From Pirellulaceae bacterium (GTDB lineage: Bacteria; Planctomycetota; Planctomycetia; Pirellulales; Pirellulaceae), in the NCBI GenBank assembly GCA_025459265.1, contig JALOQX010000027.1, forward strand, positions 1 to 33,175: 33,175 bases of DNA, written 5' to 3'. The notes beneath the pieces were generated by a model. It was not told the origin of the DNA. It saw only the letters and a program-made list of their open reading frames with translations, and did not search any database. Every line of letters starts with the position of its first letter. Position 1 is the first letter of the stretch. Shown here piece by piece: positions 1-7,621 of this stretch. The position numbers and the translations under genes are program-made.

Positions 1-99
1 GCCGTCGCCGAAGTCGGTCTGCTCGTCTTGGCCCAAAACACCCTGACGCTCCACCGCCTTCGTCAGAACGCCGCTAAGTCCAATAGCAACACCACTTAA
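1..99 (+). CDS. C-terminal end of an unidentified protein (partial)
   Basis: Frame 1 is open from the window edge to a TAA at 97-99 and encodes 32 residues that include VGLLVLAQNTLTLHRLRQ and end in KSNSNTT. Nearly all codons end in C or G, as in the long genes of this window, and the reverse-strand frames lack that bias. A hydrophobic stretch followed by a basic segment and a polar tail could be the end of many proteins. I considered a transposase because such C-termini can look like this, but the piece is too short to name. The start and the whole catalytic or structural part lie to the left of the window. Confidence 0.45.
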   Translation, partial: AVAEVGLLVLAQNTLTLHRLRQNAAKSNSNTT

Positions 100-296
100 G
101 AGTGAGCCGATCTCCAAGCACCGGGGGGCCGTTGTGCCCGTAGCCGACCGCGCGCACCCTTCACTCCCCCATCGGCTCGAAGAGGGTTGATTCAGGGGCC
201 GTCAGAGTGACACGAGTCTGATCGTTGGGCACACCGCGAGGAGCAAGGCGGCGAGTGGGCCGTGACGCACGGAGCTGCCGGCTCCGCCTACAAAAT

Positions 297-325
297 ATGA
301 CATGGATGTATCACACATTTAGAAT
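297..325 (+). promoter_or_regulatory. Strong sigma70-like promoter candidate
   Basis: The -35 box ATGACA (297-302) differs from TTGACA at one position, the spacer is exactly 17 bases, and the -10 box TAGAAT (320-325) differs from TATAAT at one position. It sits in a locally AT-rich island inside GC-rich DNA. The first gene downstream on this strand starts only at 889, so the promoter may serve an untranslated RNA that runs through the hairpin pair at 326-496. The predicted start, near 332, falls inside the first hairpin. Confidence 0.5.
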
Positions 326-496
326 GCCCCCGGCTGGTCCGGGGGTAGTTTACGTTCTTCGCTACACGCCGGCACGCCTCTCCTCACCTTCTTTCTCCTC
401 TCTCCTCCTTCCCGCCCCGGCCGGGGCCAAGCAGTAACTCAGGGAGCCGCTGTCGTGTAGCAAAGAACCTGAAGTACCCCCGGGCAAGCCGGGGGG
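326..496. repeat. Inverted pair of hairpin modules (BIME/MITE-like)
   Basis: The reverse complement of 326-368 matches 454-496 at 36 of 43 positions, counted by eye. Each arm contains its own hairpin: CCCCCGG at 327-333 pairs with CCGGGGG at 339-345 across the loop CTGGT, and CCCCCGG at 477-483 pairs with CCGGGGG at 489-495 across the loop GCAAG. Each arm also carries the outer motif CGTGTAGC. The roughly 85 bases between the arms are pyrimidine-rich in their left half. The layout resembles paired REP elements or a small non-autonomous mobile element, or a long hairpin RNA. No target-site duplication was recognised. Confidence 0.6.
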
Positions 497-888
497 ATCG
501 TGGGAAGGAACGGTCAGTGCTAGTTCGCATGTGACAGCGATGCGTCACTCTTCTATGGCCTGCACTTAATATGGCCGAACCGGGAGGTGTCGCGGACTGG
601 TCACCGGCGCGGAGGCGGCGCGGAGTGGCTCCCGAGGTGACGAGGCAGGTCGCCGGAGCGGGGCAGCTGGCCGCCGGGCGGGCGGCCCGTGGCAGACGCA
701 ACGGATCGAGGGGGTGGAGTTCCTGTCGGACACGCAACGCGTACCCGGATGGGCATACCGCTGGCGTTCGGACTCATAATGTGCTCGGATGAGGTCCGGG
801 TGGCGGAGCACATCCTGCCGCAGCGACTGCTCGGCAAGGGCACCGCAGTCATTGACAGACCCGACTCGTCCAGACAGGAGACGCGACC

Positions 889-2994
889 ATGAACACAGAC
901 GGCACGGCAAACCCTCGCAAGCAGCTTGCGGATGTGTCGCGCGGGTTGTCGACGATGCTCGCGACCCTCGCGATACTGTTGGGCGTCCGCTGCGCAGTCG
1001 CCTTCGAGCCTGCGCAGGAAGTTCCACTTGCCGACAAGACGCTGGTCGCCTGGGTGCTGCCCGCGAACCTCGAGCAACAGGGATCCGGCGCGGTCGCGCT
1101 GATGGACGGGGAGCAGTTCGATGCCATCGTGCTGGGTGAGATTCTGCGCGGTCGCTGGATGCCGGGCAGCGATTTCTTTCGCCGCACCCAGCGCGACCAG
1201 TCCGGCTGGCCGGCGGAGACTGCCACCGCAGACCAACTGGTCCAGATCGCGATCGTCTACGCGGGACATCAAGTCACCCTCTACCGCAACGGTCAGCTGT
1301 ACGCCCGCTACGATGCCGGCGGACAGCAGCCGTTTGCCCGACGGGGAGATGTGCTGATCGGAGCGCGCTATCGAGCGGGGATGGGGACTGAAACCGGCTT
1401 CTTTGCCGGCGACATTGAAGAGGTCCGGATCTACGACTGTGCGCTCGACGCCGACCAGATCTCCCGTCTCGCTCCGGGCCACGTGGGGGACGTGAAACCG
1501 CTGGGGATGTGGACATTCGACGACGGGTCGCTCGAAGATCGGATGGGCCACTATCCACGGGGCTACCTGCAGAACGGCGCGACGATCGTCGATGGGAGAC
1601 TGCGTCTGGACGGCCGCGGCCAGTACATGGTCGTGACCCACGAGGCGCCCTGGCAGGCGGAGAAGGTGCAGGCGGGATTCTTCACGCCGCAGCGTGTGGG
1701 GCAGATGTGGGACACGTGGGTCTATTACCACGAAGGCAGGTTTTACCAGTACTACCTGGCCGGCCCCGGCGGACGCTGGGACGGCCACGAACTGGCTGTC
1801 TCGGAGGACGGCGTCCATTGGACCGAACACGGGGTCATGATCAAACCTCGCGCAGGCGTGACCTGGATGGGCACAGGCCACATCTGGGAAACGCCCGATG
1901 GCGGCACAAGCCGCACGTGGGTCATGAACTACTCCGAGTGGTTCGGTCCGAAACAGGACATCATGTTCGCCACCTCCACGGACTTGCTGACCTGGACCAA
2001 GGTCGATGAGAAGCACCGTTTCGTCCAAGATACGCGCTGGTATCAAGAGCTGGGTCGATGGGACTGCATCGACACGATCCGGAGACAAGACGGCAGCCTG
2101 TACGGATACTTCACGGCCGACCCCGATCGAGCGAAGATCCCGTACGACTGCTGCGGGTTCGGCATGGCCGAGAGTCCCGATGGAATCTCCTGGACCGCCC
2201 TGTCGCCTCCGCCAGGGGATATCTCCGGGGAATTCGGCGGTATTCAGCCACTCAACGGACGGTACTACATTTTGATCAGCGAGGGACGCGTCGCGGTGGG
2301 CGACCGGCCGGAAGGACCGTTCCTGGGTCAACGAAAGAACCACAATCTCTTTGGCACCGGGTGCGACATCTACTTCCCACGCTTCTTCCACAACGCGCCC
2401 GGAGGTCCGCTGGTCAATCACTTTTACACAGGCGGCCCTGTCTTTGCCGCGCCCTTGAAAGCCCTCGCAGTTGACGACGAAGGCATCCTGCGGCTGAAGT
2501 GGTGGAAGAACAACGACCTTCTTAAAGCCCGCCGTCTCGAGACGTCGCTGGTCGCGGCGGACGCGGGTTACCACCCTTCGATTCGCCTGTTCGACCAGCC
2601 GTTGCCCTCGCACAAGGTGCATGTGATCGAGGGCGTGTCTGGCGTTGCAGATGCCGGTCAAACCGAGTTGGACGCGACGGGCCACGTCCGGCGCGGCATC
2701 TACCTGGACCAGGGTGACGGACATGGCCAGTTTCTGGCCTTCGGTCGCGCGAGCAGCTCGTTTGGCGACATGCGAGCCGATGGAAGCGGCGCTGAAGTAC
2801 AGCAGACCAGCCGGCGCGAGATCGATTTCGGTCCCAGCTTAACTTTCCGGCTGGTGATCAAGTACAACATGGCCGAGCTGTACATCAACGACTATCTAAT
2901 GAATCTCAAGCGTGTGAAGTGGAACGGGCGACTGGGCCTGATCAGCACCGACCCCGCCGCCCTGCGACAGGTCGAAGTCTGGCAGAGCCATTGA
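889..2994 (+). CDS. Exported LamG / GH32-43-like beta-propeller protein
   Basis: This 701-residue protein probably binds or cleaves a polysaccharide outside the cytoplasm. A long polar N-terminus is followed by a hydrophobic segment at about residues 20-38 that ends AVA, consistent with export. Residues about 47-200 look like a LamG/concanavalin fold, ending in the usual EEVRIYDCALDADQI. A second LamG-like strand set (MWTFDDGS, about 207) precedes a five-bladed propeller at about 262-560 with SEDGVHWTEHG-type blades, as in GH32/GH43/GH130 proteins. A C-terminal beta-sandwich includes ELYINDYLMNL. The start at 889 has AGGAG eight bases upstream. I cannot identify the propeller's catalytic acids, so it may be a non-catalytic or new hydrolase family. 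It is monocistronic, and its 3' side faces the hairpin array. Confidence 0.82.
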   Translation: MNTDGTANPRKQLADVSRGLSTMLATLAILLGVRCAVAFEPAQEVPLADKTLVAWVLPANLEQQGSGAVALMDGEQFDAIVLGEILRGRWMPGSDFFRRTQRDQSGWPAETATADQLVQIAIVYAGHQVTLYRNGQLYARYDAGGQQPFARRGDVLIGARYRAGMGTETGFFAGDIEEVRIYDCALDADQISRLAPGHVGDVKPLGMWTFDDGSLEDRMGHYPRGYLQNGATIVDGRLRLDGRGQYMVVTHEAPWQAEKVQAGFFTPQRVGQMWDTWVYYHEGRFYQYYLAGPGGRWDGHELAVSEDGVHWTEHGVMIKPRAGVTWMGTGHIWETPDGGTSRTWVMNYSEWFGPKQDIMFATSTDLLTWTKVDEKHRFVQDTRWYQELGRWDCIDTIRRQDGSLYGYFTADPDRAKIPYDCCGFGMAESPDGISWTALSPPPGDISGEFGGIQPLNGRYYILISEGRVAVGDRPEGPFLGQRKNHNLFGTGCDIYFPRFFHNAPGGPLVNHFYTGGPVFAAPLKALAVDDEGILRLKWWKNNDLLKARRLETSLVAADAGYHPSIRLFDQPLPSHKVHVIEGVSGVADAGQTELDATGHVRRGIYLDQGDGHGQFLAFGRASSSFGDMRADGSGAEVQQTSRREIDFGPSLTFRLVIKYNMAELYINDYLMNLKRVKWNGRLGLISTDPAALRQVEVWQSH

Positions 2995-3692
2995 CGCAGG
3001 CTGGTGAGGAAGCTGGGTTATCCTGAGTACGTGCGTTTTCCGGATGACGGGTGCAGGCACGAAGTCATTGACAGGGGGTCCAGAGACTCCTCAGGGCCGA
3101 AGGCCCGGTACAACCTCTGCCGGTGGCGCAAGCCACCGGTGAACAGGCGAATCAACGACAATCAGGCCCGAAGGGCCGACACAATCAGGTCTGTGTCGGC
3201 CCTTCGGGCCTTGAGGAGTTCGAACAGCGCATTCGACCGGGGCCTGTCGGCCCCGGCAGAGGCTGTGCCGGGCCTTCGGCCCTTGGCTCCAGCATGGGCT
3301 GGGATTGCACACGACAAACTGAACCGAAGAGAACACGAACGGATGAAGAAGAAGTCGGGGACGCATCGCTGCAAAAAACGCTTCACCGCGTTGCCCAACG
3401 GGGTTGTACAGCCTTGTAGAACCCCGTTGGGGGTTCGCCTGCCAACCGGCAGACCGCCGGGCACCACGCCGCCAAGCGTCCATCTCAACGCCGCAGGCGT
3501 TGTACGTCACAGCCCGGGGTCAGCGGAGCGGCGCAGCCGCGGAGCGCCACCCCGGGTGCCGGATGCCCTCAGGAAGCTCCAAACCCCGAAGGGGTTTTAC
3601 AACTGGTCGCGCGCGCGACGCCGTGGCCCATTCGCCCGCTTGACCAGACAACTCAGATGTCTGGGCTCGGCCGTGGAACCGCGTTGCGGTTC
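2995..3692. repeat. Intergenic array of about eleven GC-rich hairpins
   Basis: This 700-base region between two convergent genes is packed with short perfect inverted repeats. Stems, left arm/right arm: 3094-3098/3102-3106 (GAA loop); 3120-3127/3132-3139 (GCAA loop); 3164-3183/3192-3211; 3237-3244/3249-3256; 3270-3274/3278-3282; 3394-3405/3420-3431; 3486-3492/3496-3502; 3513-3520/3549-3556 enclosing 3528-3532/3536-3540; 3581-3587/3591-3597 (GAA loop); 3644-3650/3658-3664; 3675-3682/3686-3693. TTGTAC or its complement lies next to three stems (3108-3112 partly, 3404-3409, 3500-3505). Frames across it read as proline/arginine-rich nonsense on both strands, as expected of palindromic DNA. Similar phrases are, to my memory, common between planctomycete genes. 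Confidence 0.75.
3164..3211. repeat. 20-bp perfect stem with 8-base loop
   Basis: The 20 bases at 3164-3183 are an exact reverse complement of 3192-3211, with the loop ATCAGGTC between. Each arm is itself nearly palindromic: GGCCC-GAA-GGGCC on the left and GGCCC-TTC-GGGCC on the right. The RNA or single-stranded DNA can therefore form either one long stem or two small triloop hairpins. It is the strongest structure in the hairpin array. Confidence 0.85.
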
Positions 3693-3693
3693 C
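3675..3693 (-). terminator. Hairpin at the sulfatase stop codon
   Basis: GGAACCGC at 3675-3682 pairs with GCGGTTCC at 3686-3693 across a three-base loop. Read on the minus strand, the stem begins at the last base of the TAG that ends the upstream sulfatase. No T-run follows, so this is a hairpin of the array that may act as a transcript end or 3' stabiliser, not a textbook intrinsic terminator. Confidence 0.4.
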
Positions 3694-5552
3694 TATCGTT
3701 GTGAGTTTCCACGTGTGGAGAGCACCGAGACCTGCACGAAGTAGGCAGGACAGAGATGTTTGCCGGCCGCGTCCTGGAAATTCGCCTCCAGTTCGGTCCG
3801 TCCGGCGTGGAGTTGAACGCGGAAGACGGCCGCCGTATCCGACTCAGCCACAGGCAGCGTCGTGATCTCCGCGCCGATCCGTAGCTGGGCGCCGGCGATC
3901 GGCAGCGCCGCGCCGGCGGGAAATCCGGCATGATCGGGGGTCGCGGTGTCGCGCGGCGTCCAGGCAGGTGCGGCGGCCCGCAGCGCCAAACCGGCTTCTT
4001 CCGGCCAGCGGCGCAGGGCGATTTCGTACATGCCGTCGCGGATGATCTCCACGTCCCAGACACCACGGCGTTTCACACCCTCCCGTAATCGCACGACGCT
4101 GGTGAGGGCGTTTTCGCGCCACTGCGCACAATTGAGCGTCACGATGCCACCGTCGGGATGACCGAGTGATGTCGCCGCACGGAGGGCGGTCAGCGGTTCC
4201 ACCTCCGCCCACCAGCGGTCGTACGCCGCGCGCAACGCGTGCGCCATGTCGGGATGCGTGTCGATCAGGTTGGTCTTCTGCAGCGGATCCTCCGCCAGGT
4301 TGTAAAGTTCGGGCTCGCCCGCAGCCAGGCCCTTGATGTCGGTCAGCAGCCGCCAGCGGCCGCGCATCACGCAGGCCATGTGGAACGGCTGCGGCACCCC
4401 GTACTGCACGACCAGGGTCCGGTCGGGAACGTCTCCCTGCCCGCGCAAGGGAGCTGCCAGACTGGTCCCGTCGAAGCGGGTCCCGGCCGGGGCCTCGACA
4501 CCGCAGAGTTCCAGCAGGGTCGGCAGGAGATCCTGCACCTGGGTCAATCCGGCGACGTCGCGTCCGCCGGCAATACCGCCGGCGGGCCAGCGCACGAAGC
4601 AGGGTACGCGATGGCCCCCTTCGGCCAGCCGTGACTTGCCGTCGCGCATGCCGGCGTTGTAGCGGCCGACCAGCGCGTAGCCGCCATTGTCACTCAGGAA
4701 GACAACCACCGTGTTCTCGCGCAACCCGGTGTGTGCGAGAAACGCTTCCAGCCGGCCAACATTCTCGTCGGCGTTGGCCAGCATGGCGAGGTAGCCGATC
4801 TGGCCCGCACTGAGCTCTCGAAACTCGCGCGCGATCGCCTCGCGCAACTCCCGGGGCGCCCATTGCGGACCGTGGCAGACGTTCAGCGGCAAATAGCACA
4901 GGAACGGAACCTCGGCTTGGTGCTGTCGCTGCATCCAGGCGATCGCTTCCTGAAAGAAAATGTCGGTGCAATAACCGGTGAACTGGTGCGGCTGGCCATC
5001 GCCCCGACGCAGCACAGGGTCGAAATAGTCATTGCCCCAGTAGTCCGACAGCGAGCTGATTTCCTGCAGGGGGAACCAGAGGCAGTCCTGAAATCCGCGA
5101 TCCTGCGGGCGATGCGGGTGATTCTCCCCCAGGTGCCACTTGCCGAACTGGCCCGTGGCGTACCCGGCGGCGGCGAACAGGGCCGGCGCCATCGGCACGT
5201 CGGCCCGCACCATCATCCGGGAACTGGCCACGATGGTGCTGCCGTTGCGCATGGCATCGAGTCCCGTGAGCAGCTGACCGCGCGTGGGCGAGCACATGGG
5301 CGCGACGTGAAAATCGGTCAGCCGCATGGCCGAGGCATAGAGTCCGTCGAGGTGGGGTGTCCGGACATGCGGGCTGCCATGACAACTCAGATCGCCATAG
5401 CCCATGTCATCCATCACGACCAGCAGCACATTCGGGCGCAGAGCGGCGTGGGCCAGGAGTGGCCGGGCCGTTCCCGCCCACAGGCTGAAGACAGCCAGCA
5501 GCAGGCTCAGCAGCCGCGACAATCGCGTGATGGAGACATCCACTCTGCGCAT
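3693..5552 (-). CDS. Arylsulfatase, type I formylglycine-dependent
   Basis: This 619-residue exported enzyme should hydrolyse sulfate esters on an organic substrate, probably a glycan. From the start at 5552, a basic N-terminus and hydrophobic core (residues 10-36) form a signal peptide. The metal-binding Asp pair is D48-D49 in VVMDDMGYGDLSCHG. The formylglycine cysteine is C87 in CSPTRGQLLTG, the Cys-type signature. SDNGGYALVGRYNAGM and the downstream KSRLAEGGHRVP are further family motifs. A C-terminal beta domain of about 130 residues is typical of planctomycete arylsulfatases. A GTG at 5570 would add six residues; ATG 5552 is preferred and lies 21 bases after the upstream gene, so the two are probably co-transcribed. 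The substrate cannot be told from sequence. No sulfatase-maturing enzyme is in the window. Confidence 0.92.
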   Translation of the reverse strand: MRRVDVSITRLSRLLSLLLAVFSLWAGTARPLLAHAALRPNVLLVVMDDMGYGDLSCHGSPHVRTPHLDGLYASAMRLTDFHVAPMCSPTRGQLLTGLDAMRNGSTIVASSRMMVRADVPMAPALFAAAGYATGQFGKWHLGENHPHRPQDRGFQDCLWFPLQEISSLSDYWGNDYFDPVLRRGDGQPHQFTGYCTDIFFQEAIAWMQRQHQAEVPFLCYLPLNVCHGPQWAPRELREAIAREFRELSAGQIGYLAMLANADENVGRLEAFLAHTGLRENTVVVFLSDNGGYALVGRYNAGMRDGKSRLAEGGHRVPCFVRWPAGGIAGGRDVAGLTQVQDLLPTLLELCGVEAPAGTRFDGTSLAAPLRGQGDVPDRTLVVQYGVPQPFHMACVMRGRWRLLTDIKGLAAGEPELYNLAEDPLQKTNLIDTHPDMAHALRAAYDRWWAEVEPLTALRAATSLGHPDGGIVTLNCAQWRENALTSVVRLREGVKRRGVWDVEIIRDGMYEIALRRWPEEAGLALRAAAPAWTPRDTATPDHAGFPAGAALPIAGAQLRIGAEITTLPVAESDTAAVFRVQLHAGRTELEANFQDAAGKHLCPAYFVQVSVLSTRGNSQR

Positions 5553-5573
5553 CCGTTTCCGCGGCCGCACGTG

Positions 5574-6035
5574 TTATTTCTTGCGTGTGAAGCGATAGGG
5601 CGACCCGCCGTCGACGGCGTACGTATAGGAATCTTTGCCCAGGATCTCGAATCGACCCGTGTGCTTTTCCTGCGCACCGTCCGCCGCGGTGACGGTGAAT
5701 TCGCCTTCGATGGTGGTGGGGGATTTTGCCGCCCAGTGGCCGATCGCCATGCCCCCACCGCGAAAACTGGACACCGTCATCATCTTCTTCGCCGCCCCGT
5801 CGAACATCGTGATGCCAAAGTAGTCACCGATGCGCGTCACGTAGCCGGATTCGTTCTCCAACAGCGACGTGTCGACGGTCGCCGTGTCGCCGTCCGGAAT
5901 CTGCACGTCCCATTGGCCAGTCATGAACGACCACAGTTTCATCGCCGACTCGAACGTCTGTTCTTCCGCTGTAACGGAACCCGCCAGCAGGACCGTCAGA
6001 GTGAAAACGCTGTGAGCCGTGAAGGTGCGTCGCAT
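5574..6035 (-). CDS. Small secreted DUF1579-like protein
   Basis: The product has 153 residues if it starts at ATG 6035, which has GGGAGGT eight bases upstream; the longer frame back to 6125 has no such site. A signal peptide (RRTFTAHSVFTLTVLLAGSVTA, described only in part here: residues 2-22) precedes a compact beta-rich domain with KLWSFMTGQWDVQI and DYFGITMFDG. These resemble the lipocalin/calycin-like DUF1579 group, which often starts with L-x-G-x-W-x-V/G. It ends SPYRFTRKK. The function of this group is unknown. Lying between an isomerase-like gene and a sulfatase on the same strand suggests a periplasmic accessory role, but that is only context. Confidence 0.7.
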   Translation of the reverse strand: MRRTFTAHSVFTLTVLLAGSVTAEEQTFESAMKLWSFMTGQWDVQIPDGDTATVDTSLLENESGYVTRIGDYFGITMFDGAAKKMMTVSSFRGGGMAIGHWAAKSPTTIEGEFTVTAADGAQEKHTGRFEILGKDSYTYAVDGGSPYRFTRKK

Positions 6036-6121
6036 GCTCCAGTACCTCCCAAAATTGCCCGTGTTGAGTGAAGTCTCAAAACGTTCGGATTCGTCCGATC
6101 GCGGCTGGACTCCGACCTTCT

Positions 6122-6156
6122 GCATCCAGTCGCCGCCGCAGGTGGCGACTGGATGC
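6122..6156 (-). terminator. 13-bp hairpin after the isomerase-like gene
   Basis: GCATCCAGTCGCC at 6122-6134 is an exact reverse complement of 6144-6156, with a nine-base loop. On the minus strand it lies about 25 bases beyond the stop of the upstream gene. No T-run follows. It may end or weaken transcription between this gene and the DUF1579-like/sulfatase pair, making them a separate unit, or it may be another of the palindromic repeats of this genome. Confidence 0.5.
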
Positions 6157-6181
6157 CACTCCAGGAATCACACACTCATCT

Positions 6182-7621
6182 CTACCCCTCGACGACGACT
6201 TTGACCCCGAGCAGCTGGGTCAGGTCCCGCACGTTGTCGACGTGGTTCCCGTAGAACACGACGCGGTGCAGCAGGGTCATCATGCCCTCCTGTTCGAGTA
6301 TGCCGCTGCCCCAGTTGGCCAGCATGTTGCGGGCATCTGCGACCTGGGCCGTGCACTGCGTACGGCAGCCGCGATCGTCGAAGTCGGGGATTTCGATGAT
6401 CTTCTGCGCCGACACGAGCATCGTGTCGAGGTGCACGAGCTTGGCGCAGGTGATCTCCTGGCCCACGCGCAGGTCCACTTCGACGGCCGCGCCGCTGTTG
6501 TCGTCCCGGTGCGTGCGGATCGCGAAGGGGTGGCGCGGTCCGTCCGCTCCGTCCATCTTCGTGGGCGCGACACAGTGGGCGTGTATGACGGCGTTGCGCG
6601 ACACGTCAAACAGCGGGTCGGTGATGAAGCCTGGCTTGCCGAAGGCGTAGCCGAACATCAACATGGTGAGCGTCGAGTCCATATCGCCCTCGCAGGCGCC
6701 GACCAGGCCCAGGTCGTTCAGTTTGCAGAACGCCAGGCAGGCATTGCAGGGGTTGTGCATGCACAGCGTACTGGTCACCGCCTGGGCGCGGTGCTCAATC
6801 ATCAGGTTCTTCAGGGCCAGGTACAGGCGCGACGCGTCGATAATGTCCTGGCGGGACGGCTCGACGATCTCCCGGGCCGCCTGCAGCCAGTACTGTTCCG
6901 CTTCGGCCACCGCCGCAGCGGGATCGACCGCCTCGAAGGCCGCCAGTTGTTGCTGGATGTTGATGGGGACGAGTTCGGTGCCGAACTTCGCCTTGACCAG
7001 GTCGGCATTGCAGGCGGCGGCGGTGCCGGCGGGCCCGCCCACGACCAGGATGCGCGACTGCCGCATGCGGGCCGGCACGCGCAAGAGCGCCACGACACGA
7101 TCGATGTCGGACAGTTCGCGCGAGGCGGCCAGGATCACGCGTTTGCCCGCCTTCTGCCATTGGGGCACATACATCCAGTCGTGCCCGCTGAACGGCTGGG
7201 AGAAAATCGCCGTGGGCAGGCCCGCGTCGACCAGCTTCAGGAGCGGGTGGCCACTGCCGAACGCCAGGTGCACGATCAGCAGCGCATCGGCGCCGGCGAG
7301 CTTCGGCACGATCTCCGCCGCGGCCGCGTCGGTGTTCGGGATCAACTCGCCGCCCGTCAGTTCGACGTCGCCCAGGCGCTGCTGCAGCGCAGCCAGATGC
7401 GGACGGAACCGCGCGACCTCGGCCGGCGCGTCAAACTCGGGCTTCGGCCACGCGCCGCCCAGGCCGACGTACACCACGTGGATCTTCAGCGGCGGCAGCT
7501 TCGGCCAGCCGGCGTCTTCCGCCGCCTGCAGCGGCCGCAGGGCGATCCCGCCTGCCAGGAACATGCCGCCGGCGGCGGCACTGGTGCTCAGGAATTCGCG
7601 ACGATTCAACGGAAAGGACAT
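6182..7621 (-). CDS. Tat-exported sugar isomerase-like protein (FucI/AraA-like fold)
   Basis: This 479-residue protein starts at 7621 with AAGGAGAA upstream. Its N-terminus, NRREFLSTSAAAGG, is a twin-arginine signal with hydrophobic core to about residue 33. The body has alternating beta/alpha segments (PLKIHVVYVGLGG, ADALLIVHLAFGSG, SRILVVGGPAGTAA) and a C-terminal part resembling L-fucose/L-arabinose isomerase-like proteins, with EGDMDSTLTMLMFGYAFGKPGFITDP. It is oddly cysteine-rich in the middle: C287, C292, C295, C299 and C310, spaced C-x4-C-x2-C-x3-C-x10-C, close to the conserved EGD. Tat export suggests it folds in the cytoplasm, perhaps with a metal. The exact reaction is unknown; the isomerase label rests on overall resemblance only. 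Confidence 0.7.
   Translation of the reverse strand: MSFPLNRREFLSTSAAAGGMFLAGGIALRPLQAAEDAGWPKLPPLKIHVVYVGLGGAWPKPEFDAPAEVARFRPHLAALQQRLGDVELTGGELIPNTDAAAAEIVPKLAGADALLIVHLAFGSGHPLLKLVDAGLPTAIFSQPFSGHDWMYVPQWQKAGKRVILAASRELSDIDRVVALLRVPARMRQSRILVVGGPAGTAAACNADLVKAKFGTELVPINIQQQLAAFEAVDPAAAVAEAEQYWLQAAREIVEPSRQDIIDASRLYLALKNLMIEHRAQAVTSTLCMHNPCNACLAFCKLNDLGLVGACEGDMDSTLTMLMFGYAFGKPGFITDPLFDVSRNAVIHAHCVAPTKMDGADGPRHPFAIRTHRDDNSGAAVEVDLRVGQEITCAKLVHLDTMLVSAQKIIEIPDFDDRGCRTQCTAQVADARNMLANWGSGILEQEGMMTLLHRVVFYGNHVDNVRDLTQLLGVKVVVEG

Larger units (their letters stand above)
100..888. other. Long intergenic region, no convincing gene
   Basis: No open frame in this 789-base stretch looks coding: the frames present have poor third-position bias, arginine-rich translations and no ribosome binding site. 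It holds a small hairpin at 271-285 (GGAGC/GCTCC), a sigma70-like promoter at 297-325, an inverted pair of hairpin modules at 326-368 and 454-496, and a C/T-rich tract at about 374-416. From 500 to 888 I see only an inverted repeat GTGAC/GTCAC at 531-548 and the ribosome binding site of the next gene. Confidence 0.6.

Noticed and set aside
530..548. CRP-like site (TGTGA ... TCAC)
   Set aside because: The half-sites are ten bases apart rather than six, so it does not match a CRP operator; it is kept only as a weak inverted repeat.
852..857. Perfect -35 box TTGACA just before the gene at 889
   Set aside because: The position 17 bases downstream is CAGGAG, part of the ribosome site, and nothing like a -10 box is present.
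601..2724. 707-codon open frame on the minus strand opposite the LamG/propeller gene
   Set aside because: It is antisense to a gene with clear domains and signal peptide, has no recognisable motifs, and its openness is explained by GC-rich third positions of the sense gene.
3094..3693. CRISPR array or integron attC array
   Set aside because: There are no constant direct repeats with unique spacers, no cas genes, no integrase and no gene cassettes; the units are different palindromes.
3004..3744. Open frames on both strands through the hairpin array
   Set aside because: The translations are repeats of the palindromic DNA (Gly/Pro/Arg phrases on both strands). They have no ribosome site and should not be annotated as proteins.
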